Shown here piece by piece: positions 6,635 to 13,038 of a DNA stretch of 13,548 nt. This DNA is from Pseudomonadota bacterium (GTDB taxonomy: Bacteria; Pseudomonadota; Alphaproteobacteria; Sphingomonadales; Sphingomonadaceae): the NCBI GenBank assembly GCA_023424095.1, contig JAFAEG010000054.1, forward strand, positions 1 to 13,548, written 5' to 3'. Made by a program: the position numbers and the translations under genes. The stretch's first letter is position 1, and every line of letters starts with the position of its first letter. The notes beneath the pieces are model-generated. The model was not told the DNA's origin. It saw only the letters and a program-made list of their open reading frames with translations, and ran no database searches.

Positions 6635-7036
6635 ATGCGTATCGCGCTCTTGTCCGCTGCGGCCGTGGCCGCGACGGCGCTCGGCGGTTGCACGACCTAT
6701 GGCGACGATCGCTATGGCGGCTACAGCGCCTACGATTACAACCGGCCGGACCCGCGCTACGGCGGCTATTATGCCGATCGCTATTACCGCGCCGACCCGC
6801 GCTATCAGGAATATCGCCTGCAGCAGAATGACCGCGTCTATCGCGGCCGCGACGGACGTTATTATTGCCGCCGCTCCGACGGAACGACCGGCCTGATCGT
6901 GGGTGCGGCCGCCGGCGGAACGCTCGGCGCGCTCATTGCCCCGGGCGGCTCGGAAGTGCTCGGCGCACTGATCGGCGGCGCGGCCGGCGCGGTGCTGGGC
7001 CGTGAAGTGGAGCGCGGCGAGGTTCGCTGCCGCTAG
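6635..7036 (+). CDS. Tyr-rich glycine-zipper lipoprotein
   Basis: This is a 133-residue protein. Residues 1-18 form a signal peptide with lipobox LGGC (Cys19 lipidated). Residues 22-77 are Tyr/Arg/Asp-rich with repeated D-P-R-Y units (RPDPRYGGYY, RADPRYQEYR). Residues 86-122 are a glycine-zipper segment (GLIVGAAAGGTLGALIAPGG then ALIGGAAGAVLG), as in outer-membrane SlyB/Pcp-like and RcnB-adjacent proteins. Cys78 and Cys132 could pair. It is probably an outer-membrane lipoprotein inserted by its zipper helices; its function is unknown. ATG 6635 has AGGGAG about 7 nt upstream, whereas ATG 6629 is too close to it. Confidence 0.87.
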   Translation: MRIALLSAAAVAATALGGCTTYGDDRYGGYSAYDYNRPDPRYGGYYADRYYRADPRYQEYRLQQNDRVYRGRDGRYYCRRSDGTTGLIVGAAAGGTLGALIAPGGSEVLGALIGGAAGAVLGREVERGEVRCR

Positions 7037-7084
7037 CCACTGGGGTGCTGGACATTTTCGTCCGGGTGGAGAACGAGAACGGCG

Positions 7085-8047
7085 ATGGCCGATCTCTACT
7101 CCACTCTGGGCGTCGAACGCTCCGCGGATGAAGCCGCGATCAAGAAGGCGTATCGCAAGCTCGCCAAGGAGCTGCACCCCGACCGCAACCGCGACAATCC
7201 GGCGGCGGCGGAGCGTTTCTCCAAGGTCACCTCCGCCTACGATATCCTGACCGACAAGGATAAGCGCGCCCGCTACGATCGCGGCGAGCTGGACGAGGAT
7301 GGCAATCCGCGCATGCCGTTCGGCTTTGGCGGCGGTGGCGGCGGGCGCCCCGGCGCCGGCCCCGGCGGCAATTACCAGCGCGTCGATCCCAATGATTTCG
7401 ATCTGGGCGGGGCCGATGCGGCCGATCTGTCCGATCTGTTCGAAGGCCTGTTCGGCGGCGCCCGCGGCAATCGCGGCGGGGCCGGAATGGGTGGCTTCGG
7501 CCGGCGTGCGCCGCCCCCGCCCAAGGGCGCGGACGTTGCCTATCGCTATGAGGTGAGCTTCGCCGAGGCGGCCTTGCTGACTCCGCAGCGCGTGACCCTG
7601 CGCGGCGGCAAGACGCTCGACATCAAATTGCCCAAGGGCGTCGAGGATGGCGCGCGCATCCGCCTGACCGGGCAGGGCGAGGCGGGGCCGGGCGGCAAGG
7701 GCGACGCGATCATCACCATCGCGGTCAAGCCGCACGCTTTCTTCGTCCGCGACGGCGACAATATCCGGCTCGATCTGCCGATCTCGCTCGACGAGGCGGT
7801 GCTCGGCGGCAAGGTGAAGGTGCCGACCGTCGATGGTCCGGTGATGCTGGCGATTCCGGCGGGCTCCAGCTCGGGCAAGGTGCTGCGCCTGAAGGGCCGG
7901 GGCTTCACGGCCAAGAGCGGGACTCGGGGCGACCAATTGGTGACGCTGCAGATCGTCGTGCCGGAAGACGATGCGGCCCTGAAAGCCTTCCTCGAAAGCT
8001 GGCCCGGCAGGGGGCAGGGCAACCCAAGGGCGGCGCTGGGCGTCTAG
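7085..8047 (+). CDS. DnaJ C-terminal domain J-protein (CbpA-type Hsp40 co-chaperone)
   Basis: This is a 320-residue cytoplasmic co-chaperone that should stimulate the ATPase of DnaK. The J-domain is at residues 3-66, with the essential HPD at 31-33 and the AYDILTD helix. A Gly/Phe-rich linker covers residues 78-140, including an internal DLSDLFEGLFGG segment typical of CbpA/DnaJ proteins. The two substrate-binding beta domains run from about 148 to 300 (KLPKGVEDGARIRLTGQG at 181-198; LKGRGF at 269-274). The cysteine-rich zinc-finger repeats of true DnaJ are absent, so this is a class B (CbpA-like) protein. ATG 7085 follows GGAGAACGAGAA. The next gene starts 46 bp downstream. Confidence 0.93.
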   Translation: MADLYSTLGVERSADEAAIKKAYRKLAKELHPDRNRDNPAAAERFSKVTSAYDILTDKDKRARYDRGELDEDGNPRMPFGFGGGGGGRPGAGPGGNYQRVDPNDFDLGGADAADLSDLFEGLFGGARGNRGGAGMGGFGRRAPPPPKGADVAYRYEVSFAEAALLTPQRVTLRGGKTLDIKLPKGVEDGARIRLTGQGEAGPGGKGDAIITIAVKPHAFFVRDGDNIRLDLPISLDEAVLGGKVKVPTVDGPVMLAIPAGSSSGKVLRLKGRGFTAKSGTRGDQLVTLQIVVPEDDAALKAFLESWPGRGQGNPRAALGV

Positions 8048-8063
8048 CGCGTGTTCTTTTCCT

Positions 8064-8077
8064 GATCGGTACCGATC
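8064..8077. promoter_or_regulatory. Perfect 14-bp palindrome before the yihY-fabI operon
   Basis: GATCGGTACCGATC is fully self-complementary and lies between the J-protein stop (8047) and the TTG start at 8093. It could be a repressor operator for the following pair, or a weak attenuating hairpin (5-bp stem, 4-nt loop). No known consensus was matched. Confidence 0.35.
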
Positions 8078-8092
8078 TTTGGAGCTAGAGAT

Positions 8093-9169
8093 TTGGAGCC
8101 CATCTCACCTCTCAGCCCGGAAGCCCGGCTCAAGGAAGCCGCGCTGGCGCAAGCGGAGGGCGAGCGGCCGCCGCATCGCCGCCACGCCGGCTATGCGCGC
8201 GCCTGGGTGGTGGTGAAGCGCGTTTCCTACGGCGTCTATACGGACGGCTTCATCCACGCCGGCAATCTTGCCTACATGTCGATCCTGTCGATCTTCCCCT
8301 TCATCATCGTCGCGGCGGCGGTGGCGAGCCTGGTGGGGCAGAGCGAGGGCGGCCTGCAGACGCTGCGCGCCTTGCTCGAGACGATGCCGCCGGATGTCGC
8401 GGCCTTGCTGGACAAGCCGCTGCAGGACGTGGTCGCGGCCCGCTCCGGCACCTTATTGTGGGTCGGCGCGCTGATCGGCCTGTGGAGCGTCGGCAGCTTC
8501 ATCGAGACGATCCGCGACATCATCCGCCGCGCTTATGGCGTGCAGGTCACGACCCCATTCTGGAAATACCGGCTGGCCTCGGCGGGGCTGATCGTCGGCG
8601 CGATGCTGGTGATGCTGCTGTCGTTCAGCGCGACGGTGCTGCTGTCGACCGTGCAGGAATTCATCGTCAATCGCATCCCCGGGGCCGATGACGTCGTCGG
8701 CCTGCTGACCCTGATCCGGCTCGCACCGGCGATGATCCTGTTCGGCGCGGTCTATGTGTTGTTCCTGGCCCTGACGCCGGGACGGTACCGGGTCCGCACC
8801 TGCCCGAAATGGCCCGGCGCCTTGTTCGTCGCGGTGTGGTGGGTGACGATCACCGCCTTCCTGCCGCCGGCGCTCGCCGCGATCGGCGGCTATGACCTGA
8901 CCTATGGTAGTCTGGCCGGAGTTGCCATCGCCTTGCTCTTCTTCTTCCTGATCGGGATGGGCGTGGTGATCGGCGCGGAGCTGAACGCCGCGCTTGCGGA
9001 GACGCCAACGCCCAGCCAAGAGGATGTCGTCGCCGCGGTCCGCGAGGAGAAAGCCGAGGTGGCGGTCGAAGCCGCGCAGGAAGCGGCGGTGGAAAAGGTC
9101 GCGCAGGAAGAGGCCGGCCGCAAGGAAGACAAAGCGGCCACGAAGGAGGCCGAGGGGAAGACGGAATGA
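8093..9169 (+). CDS. YihY/virulence factor BrkB family inner-membrane protein
   Basis: This is a 358-residue protein. Residues 1-40 are cytoplasmic. Six membrane segments follow at about 60-81, 118-140, 161-186, 201-228, 241-265 and 270-298; the DGFIHAGNLAYMSILSIFPF motif (51-70) is the family signature. The older name ribonuclease BN is wrong for this family, and its true function is unsettled (transport or cell-envelope roles have been proposed). Residues 308-358 are a Glu/Ala/Lys-rich, probably coiled or disordered cytoplasmic tail. The start is TTG 8093: there is no ATG or GTG between the in-frame stop at 8063 and this codon, GGAG lies about 8 nt upstream, and homologues have about 40 residues before the first helix. 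The stop overlaps the fabI start by 4 nt (ATGA). Confidence 0.9.
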   Translation: MEPISPLSPEARLKEAALAQAEGERPPHRRHAGYARAWVVVKRVSYGVYTDGFIHAGNLAYMSILSIFPFIIVAAAVASLVGQSEGGLQTLRALLETMPPDVAALLDKPLQDVVAARSGTLLWVGALIGLWSVGSFIETIRDIIRRAYGVQVTTPFWKYRLASAGLIVGAMLVMLLSFSATVLLSTVQEFIVNRIPGADDVVGLLTLIRLAPAMILFGAVYVLFLALTPGRYRVRTCPKWPGALFVAVWWVTITAFLPPALAAIGGYDLTYGSLAGVAIALLFFFLIGMGVVIGAELNAALAETPTPSQEDVVAAVREEKAEVAVEAAQEAAVEKVAQEEAGRKEDKAATKEAEGKTE

Positions 9170-9993
9170 CGGGGCTGATGCAGGGCAAACGCGGGCTGAT
9201 CATGGGCCTCGCCAACGACAAGTCGCTCGCCTGGGGCATTGCCAAGGCGTTGCACGGCGCAGGCGCCGAACTGGCGCTTTCCTATCAGGGCGATGTCATG
9301 CTGAAGCGGGTGAAGCCGCTCGCGGACCAGCTCGGCTGCGACTTCCTGATCGATTGCGACGTGTCCGACATGGCCAATCTGGACGCGGCTTTCGCGACCT
9401 TGGCCGAGCGCTGGCCGACCATCGACTTCGTCGTCCACGCGATCGGCTACACCAACAAGGAGGCGCTGCGCGGCCATTATGCCGATGTCGGCCTCGAAGA
9501 CTTCCTGATGACGATGAACATCAGCGTCTACAGCTTCACTGCGGTCGCCAAGCGCGCGGCGGCGATGATGACGCCGTTCGATCCCGAAACCGGCAAGGGC
9601 GGCGGGTCGCTGCTGACCCTGAGCTATTATGGCGCCGAGAAGGTCATCCCGCATTACAATGTCATGGGCGTGGCGAAGTCGGCGCTGGAGACCAGCGTCA
9701 AATATCTCGCCAATGATTACGGCCCCAAGGGTGTGCGCGTGAACGCGATCTCGGCCGGCCCGATCAAGACTCTGGCGGCCAGCGGGATCGGCGATTTCCG
9801 CCTGATCCTGAAGTGGAACGAATATAATTCGCCCCTGCGCCGTAATGTGACGATCGACGATGTCGGCGGCTCGGCTTTGTATCTGCTCAGCGAACTGGCG
9901 GCGGGCGTCACCGGCGAGACCCACCATGTCGATGCCGGCTACCACACGATCGGCATGAAGCAGGAAGACGCGCCGGACATCGCGCTTGCTTGA
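9166..9993 (+). CDS. fabI: Enoyl-[acyl-carrier-protein] reductase (NADH), FabI
   Basis: This 275-residue cytoplasmic short-chain dehydrogenase reduces trans-2-enoyl-ACP, the last step of each fatty-acid elongation cycle. The nucleotide-binding N-terminus GLIMGLANDKSLAWGIA (10-26) is typical of FabI. Catalytic residues are Tyr154, Tyr164 and Lys171 in SYYGAEKVIPHYNVMGVAK, the same spacing as Tyr146/Tyr156/Lys163 in E. coli. ISAGPIKTLAASGI (195-208) is the substrate loop. A short extra segment, DPETGKGG (139-146), sits before the catalytic strand. The end, MKQEDAPDIALA, is typical of sphingomonad FabI. The start is within the ATGA overlap with the upstream membrane protein, implying co-expression. 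It is the usual target of triclosan-type inhibitors. Confidence 0.96.
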   Translation: MTGLMQGKRGLIMGLANDKSLAWGIAKALHGAGAELALSYQGDVMLKRVKPLADQLGCDFLIDCDVSDMANLDAAFATLAERWPTIDFVVHAIGYTNKEALRGHYADVGLEDFLMTMNISVYSFTAVAKRAAAMMTPFDPETGKGGGSLLTLSYYGAEKVIPHYNVMGVAKSALETSVKYLANDYGPKGVRVNAISAGPIKTLAASGIGDFRLILKWNEYNSPLRRNVTIDDVGGSALYLLSELAAGVTGETHHVDAGYHTIGMKQEDAPDIALA

Positions 9994-10035
9994 AGCGCGA
10001 CACCAAGGCGCCGCTGGCGTGACGAAGAGCCGCTG

Positions 10036-10533
10036 ATGCATGTCCGAAAGGCCGGGCCGGACGATCGCGATGCGATCCGGCGGGTCCATCTGCTCGCATT
10101 CCCGTCGGCGCTGGAGGCGGATCTGGTCGAAGCGCTCGAGGGCGAAGACGACCTTGCGATCAGCCTCGTCGCGGATGAGGGCGGTGCGATTCTTGGCCAT
10201 ATCGCCTTCAGCCCGATGCGGGCCGTCGCCGATGGTGTGCCGGTCGAGGCACTTGGCCTCGCGCCCGTAGCGGTGCTGCCGGACCGGCAAAGCGCAGGCA
10301 TTGGCGCGGCGCTGATCGAGGCGGGAATCGATGCGGCCAAAGCAGCGGGGGCGGAGCTGATCTTCGTGCTCGGCGACCCGGCCTATTACACCCGCTTCGG
10401 CTTCGATCCGGCGGAGGCTGCGCCCTTCGCCTCGCCTTATGCCGGGCCCCATTTCATGGCGCTTCGGCTCAGCGGCGAGCGCGCGGCGGGGGGCACGGCC
10501 GCTTACGCCCCGGCCTTCGCAGCGCTTGGTTGA
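10036..10533 (+). CDS. GNAT family N-acetyltransferase (YhbS-like)
   Basis: This 165-residue protein should transfer an acetyl group from acetyl-CoA to an unknown amine. The beta4-alpha3 acetyl-CoA loop is RQSAGIGAAL (84-93), fitting Q/R-x-x-G-x-G. It is preceded by GLAPVAVLP (74-82) and followed by LGDPAYYTRFGFDPAEA (112-128), which together are characteristic of the YhbS subgroup (COG3153). The start at 10036 has only a weak GAAGAG about 7 nt upstream. It follows fabI by 42 bp on the same strand and probably shares its transcript. A strong hairpin follows the stop. Confidence 0.9.
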   Translation: MHVRKAGPDDRDAIRRVHLLAFPSALEADLVEALEGEDDLAISLVADEGGAILGHIAFSPMRAVADGVPVEALGLAPVAVLPDRQSAGIGAALIEAGIDAAKAAGAELIFVLGDPAYYTRFGFDPAEAAPFASPYAGPHFMALRLSGERAAGGTAAYAPAFAALG

Positions 10534-10540
10534 GCAAAAT

Positions 10541-10571
10541 CGGGAGGGGCGACGGCGCGCCGCCCCTCCCG
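10541..10571. terminator. Bidirectional terminator between convergent genes
   Basis: An 11-bp perfect stem, CGGGAGGGGCG (10541-10551) with CGCCCCTCCCG (10561-10571), closes a 9-nt loop. On the plus strand it is followed by CCTTTCTG; on the minus strand by ATTTTGCTC. It lies between the acetyltransferase stop (10533) and the DUF4383 gene stop (10582) and can serve both. Confidence 0.82.
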
Positions 10572-10581
10572 CCTTTCTGAT

Positions 10582-10992
10582 TCAGCCGCGCGCGCCTTCC
10601 TTGTGCACGAAGCCGAAATAGAGGCCGGCCAGCGCCAGGCCGAGGTGCAGATAGACGTCGTTGCCGTGCAGCGGCACGTAGCCGAACAGGGTCTGGGTCG
10701 ACGGAATGAGACCGAGGATCGCCAGGAAGGCGTAGGCGATGAACAGGAATTTGAAGAAACCCTGCGCGCCGCCGGCGCTGCGCGAGGCGGCCAGGGCGTA
10801 GACACCGAACAGGATGTGCACCGCATTGTGCAGGGTGTTCACCGGGAACAGGCCGAGCAGCATGCCCTCGCCATGATCCATGGACAGGCTGTGGCCGGTG
10901 GAGCCGGGCCCGGCCGGATTGAGCAAGAAGAAGCCGGCAACGCCCGCGGCGATGAAGATCAGGCCAAATAGAAGTGCCATTTTGCGAAGCAT
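10582..10992 (-). CDS. DUF4383 family membrane protein
   Basis: This is a small inner-membrane protein of about 136 residues with four predicted helices (about 4-24, 54-71, 80-97, 112-129). The LLGLFPVNTLHNAVHILFG stretch after the first loop, together with the later GYVPLHGNDVYLHLGLAL, is the DUF4383 signature. The periplasmic loop contains several His and Asp residues (GHSLSMDHGEG). Function is unknown. Two adjacent ATG codons exist (10995 and 10992); AGGGAGG gives 3-nt spacing to the first and 6 nt to the second, so I prefer 10992. A palindrome lies about 66 bp upstream. Confidence 0.85.
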   Translation of the reverse strand: MLRKMALLFGLIFIAAGVAGFFLLNPAGPGSTGHSLSMDHGEGMLLGLFPVNTLHNAVHILFGVYALAASRSAGGAQGFFKFLFIAYAFLAILGLIPSTQTLFGYVPLHGNDVYLHLGLALAGLYFGFVHKEGARG

Positions 10993-11057
10993 CATATCCC
11001 TCCCTGTCAGACGCGCCTGCGTCCGCCTCTGAAGGGTCGGATCGACCTGGCGCTCTC

Positions 11058-11071
11058 ACGGTCTAGACCGT
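11058..11071. promoter_or_regulatory. Perfect 14-bp palindrome upstream of the DUF4383 gene
   Basis: ACGGTCTAGACCGT is perfectly self-complementary and lies in the 105-bp gap between the [2Fe-2S] gene stop and the DUF4383 start. On the minus strand a TTGGAT (11079-11084) sits 17 bp before TAGACC, which falls inside the palindrome, so it could be an operator overlapping a -10 element. As an RNA hairpin it would have only a 5-bp stem and lacks a T-tract. Confidence 0.4.
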
Positions 11072-11097
11072 TACGGATGTGAATCCAAATGCGCGCC

Positions 11098-11676
11098 TCA
11101 TTCGGGGACCAGCTCCGGGCCTTCGGTCAGCGGCGGACCGTCCTCGATCGGGGTCGGCGCGACGCCGGGCTGCTCGGTCGCGGGCGGCGGCGCGACCGGG
11201 GGCGGCTCGACCGGGGCGGGGCCGCGCCGGGCGACGAGCGCGCCGCGGATCGCCTCCGGCACGCGCGGATAGATGCCGCAGCGGCAGATGTTGGTCACCG
11301 CCGCGTCGATGTCCGCCTCGCTCGGTGCGGGATTGTTCTCGATGAAGGCGGCGATGGTCATCACCATGCCCGGCACGCAAAAGCCGCATTGCACGACATT
11401 GCCGGCCAGGAAGGCCTGCTGCACCGGGTGCGACCGGCCCTGCGCCAGCCCTTCGATCGTGGTGACCGACGCGCCTTCCAGCGCGCCGATCGACACGGTG
11501 CAGCTGCGCACCGCGCGGCCGTCGACATGGACGGTGCAGGCACCGCAATGGCCGGTCGCGCAGCCATTCTTGGTCCCGGTCAGATTGGACGCCTCCCGCA
11601 GCGCGAACAGCAAGGGCGTGCGCGGATCCATGCGATAGGTGATCGGCTGGCCGTTGACGGTGAGGCTGGGCATCAT
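11098..11676 (-). CDS. [2Fe-2S]-binding small subunit, xanthine oxidase family (IorA-like), orphan
   Basis: This is a 192-residue protein. Residues 1-150 match the iron-sulfur subunit of molybdenum hydroxylases such as isoquinoline 1-oxidoreductase alpha. The plant-ferredoxin-type cluster uses Cys39, Cys44, Cys47 and Cys59 (NGCATGHCGACTVHV). The second, helical cluster uses Cys97, Cys100, Cys131 and Cys133 (QCGFCVPGM and ICRCGIYPR). It should pass electrons from a molybdopterin subunit to an acceptor. Residues 152-192 are an unusual Pro/Glu-rich tail. The usual molybdopterin large subunit is not adjacent on either side, so the partner must be elsewhere. ATG 11676, ATG 11673 and GTG 11679 are all possible starts, and no strong Shine-Dalgarno separates them. 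Its start is 39 bp from that of the divergent crotonase. Confidence 0.9.
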   Translation of the reverse strand: MMPSLTVNGQPITYRMDPRTPLLFALREASNLTGTKNGCATGHCGACTVHVDGRAVRSCTVSIGALEGASVTTIEGLAQGRSHPVQQAFLAGNVVQCGFCVPGMVMTIAAFIENNPAPSEADIDAAVTNICRCGIYPRVPEAIRGALVARRGPAPVEPPPVAPPPATEQPGVAPTPIEDGPPLTEGPELVPE

Positions 11677-11715
11677 CACAGCCTAACCGCAGATAGATCA
11701 TGGCGGGAGTGGAAA

Positions 11716-12528
11716 ATGGCTGAGCGGGTCACGGTCACGCACGATGGCGACATCGCCATCGTCGAGCTGGCGCGGGCGGACCGGATGAATGCGATGGACG
11801 GCGACATGTTCGCCGCGATCGGCGACGCCTTCCGCGCGCTCGGCCGCGATCGGCAGGTGCGGGCGATCGTGCTGGCCGCGCAGGGCAAGCATTTCACCGC
11901 CGGGCTCGACCTGGAATATGCCGCGAGCCAGTTCCAGCCGGTGCAGGATGCCGGCCGGGCGGCGGAGGCGCGGCTTCGGCATATCGACTGGCTGCAGGAC
12001 AGTTTCAACGCGGTCGAGCAGGCGCGGGTGCCGGTGATCGCGGCGGTGCACGGCGCCTGCGTCGGCGCGGGCGTGGACCTGATCGCCGCCTGCGACATGC
12101 GGGTGGCGACGCAGGACAGCTTCTTCCAGATCGCCGAGGTGGATGTGGCGATCACCGCCGATCTCGGCACGCTGCAGCGGCTCACTTATCTGATCCCGCA
12201 GGGCATCTTGCGCGAGCTGACCTATACCGGCCGCAAACTGGACGCCGAGGAAGCGGCGCGGCTCGGCCTGGTCAACGGCCTCGCCGCCGATCGCGACGCG
12301 GCGCTGGAGGCGGCGATCAGCCTGGCGCGCACGATCGCCGCCAAATCGCCGCTGGCGATCGCGGGCGCCAAGCGCAGCCTGAATTATAGCCGCGGCCGGA
12401 CGGTCGAGGAGGGGCTGCGCGACGTCGCCTTGTGGAATGCCGGCACGCTCGTCAGCGCCGATCTGGGCGCGGCGGTGCAGGCGCGGCTGGCGAAGCAGAC
12501 CCCTTTATTCGGGCCGCTCGACGACTGA
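11716..12528 (+). CDS. Crotonase-family protein, probable delta(3,5)-delta(2,4)-dienoyl-CoA isomerase
   Basis: This is a 270-residue member of the enoyl-CoA hydratase/isomerase superfamily. The CoA-binding and oxyanion-hole regions are FTAGLDLEY (60-68) and HGACVGAGVDL (112-122). Asp121, Glu141 (IAEVDV) and Asp149 (TADLGTLQRL) match the catalytic triad Asp176, Glu196 and Asp204 of rat dienoyl-CoA isomerase, with identical spacing of 20 and 8. This points to isomerisation of 3,5-dienoyl-CoA to 2,4-dienoyl-CoA in beta-oxidation of odd-position unsaturated fatty acids, rather than to hydratase activity. TYTGRKLDAEEA (169-180) is also typical of that subgroup. ATG 11716 follows GGGAGTGG. No other beta-oxidation gene is nearby. 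Confidence 0.92.
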   Translation: MAERVTVTHDGDIAIVELARADRMNAMDGDMFAAIGDAFRALGRDRQVRAIVLAAQGKHFTAGLDLEYAASQFQPVQDAGRAAEARLRHIDWLQDSFNAVEQARVPVIAAVHGACVGAGVDLIAACDMRVATQDSFFQIAEVDVAITADLGTLQRLTYLIPQGILRELTYTGRKLDAEEAARLGLVNGLAADRDAALEAAISLARTIAAKSPLAIAGAKRSLNYSRGRTVEEGLRDVALWNAGTLVSADLGAAVQARLAKQTPLFGPLDD

Positions 12529-12543
12529 CGAGAGGCGCTGCTC

Positions 12544-12572
12544 TTGCCTTTGCAGGCTCGTCGCGCTAGGGG
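12544..12572 (+). promoter_or_regulatory. rpsU: Possible promoter for rpsU
   Basis: TTGCCT (12544-12549) and TAGGGG (12567-12572) are 17 bp apart in the 168-bp gap before rpsU. This would give an untranslated leader of about 115 nt. The -10 match is weak. The rest of the gap shows no ORF or strong hairpin. Confidence 0.28.
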
Positions 12573-12696
12573 CGCGGCGACGACGTGGGGCGAGTCTCGC
12601 GGCGATAGCCAATTATTTTGCGTTTCTTCCTGGCTCTGCGGCGGCCTTTGCGCGCCGGTTTCTCCAGGGACAACAACGAAAGAGTGACGGAACTTT

Positions 12697-12903
12697 ATGC
12701 TGATTCAAGTTCGCGACAACAATGTCGACCAGGCGCTGCGCGCCCTCAAGAAGAAGCTGCAGCGCGAGGGCGTCTATCGCGAGATGAAGCTCCGCCGTCA
12801 TTACGAGAAGCCGTCCGAGAAGCGCGCCCGCGAGCGTGCCGCCGCGATCCGCCGCGCCCGCAAGCTGGAGCGCAAGCGCGCCGAGCGCGACGGCGTTCGG
12901 TGA
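12697..12903 (+). CDS. rpsU: 30S ribosomal protein bS21
   Basis: This is a 68-residue, highly basic protein of the small ribosomal subunit, located near the 3' end of 16S rRNA where it assists initiation. MLIQVRDNNVDQALRALKKK followed by REGVYREMKLRRHYEKPSEKR is diagnostic for bS21 of alphaproteobacteria, and the length is normal. The Shine-Dalgarno is poor (AGAGTGACGG), and the start at 12697 is set by family length. The gene is followed by two hairpins, the second a strong terminator. Confidence 0.97.
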   Translation: MLIQVRDNNVDQALRALKKKLQREGVYREMKLRRHYEKPSEKRARERAAAIRRARKLERKRAERDGVR

Positions 12904-12934
12904 TTCGCTAAGGTTCGGCTCCGGCCGGGCCAAA

Positions 12935-12956
12935 CCAAGGCGCACAGCGCCCTTGG
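12935..12956 (+). other. Hairpin downstream of rpsU
   Basis: CCAAGGCGC (12935-12943) pairs with GCG-CCTTGG (12947-12956), leaving one bulged C at 12950 and an ACA loop. It stands just upstream of the main terminator hairpin and may protect the rpsU mRNA 3' end or assist termination. Confidence 0.5.
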
Positions 12957-12963
12957 CACAAGC

Positions 12964-13000
12964 AAGAGGCGGCGATACATCTCGCCGCCTCTTCTTTTTT
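12964..13000 (+). terminator. rpsU: Rho-independent terminator of rpsU
   Basis: A perfect 12-bp stem, AAGAGGCGGCGA (12964-12975) with TCGCCGCCTCTT (12982-12993), closes a six-nt loop, TACATC. It is followed by C and six T residues (12995-13000). Confidence 0.95.
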
Positions 13001-13038
13001 GGCCGCTGCACGCGGCCCGTCCCGGGGGACTTCAGCCC

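Noticed and set aside
6434..7936. 500-codon open frame on the minus strand
   Set aside because: It is antisense to the end of cfa, the glycine-zipper lipoprotein and the J-protein, with no recognisable domain. It is a GC-driven artefact.
8902..10452. 516-codon open frame on the minus strand
   Set aside because: It lies antisense to the yihY-family gene, fabI and the acetyltransferase, all with clear family motifs. Its peptide is His/Arg/Asp-rich shadow sequence typical of high-GC DNA.
11089..11715. Long plus-strand extension of the crotonase frame
   Set aside because: The extension is antisense to the [2Fe-2S] subunit with its eight conserved cysteines. The crotonase domain begins at 11716 with a good ribosome binding site.
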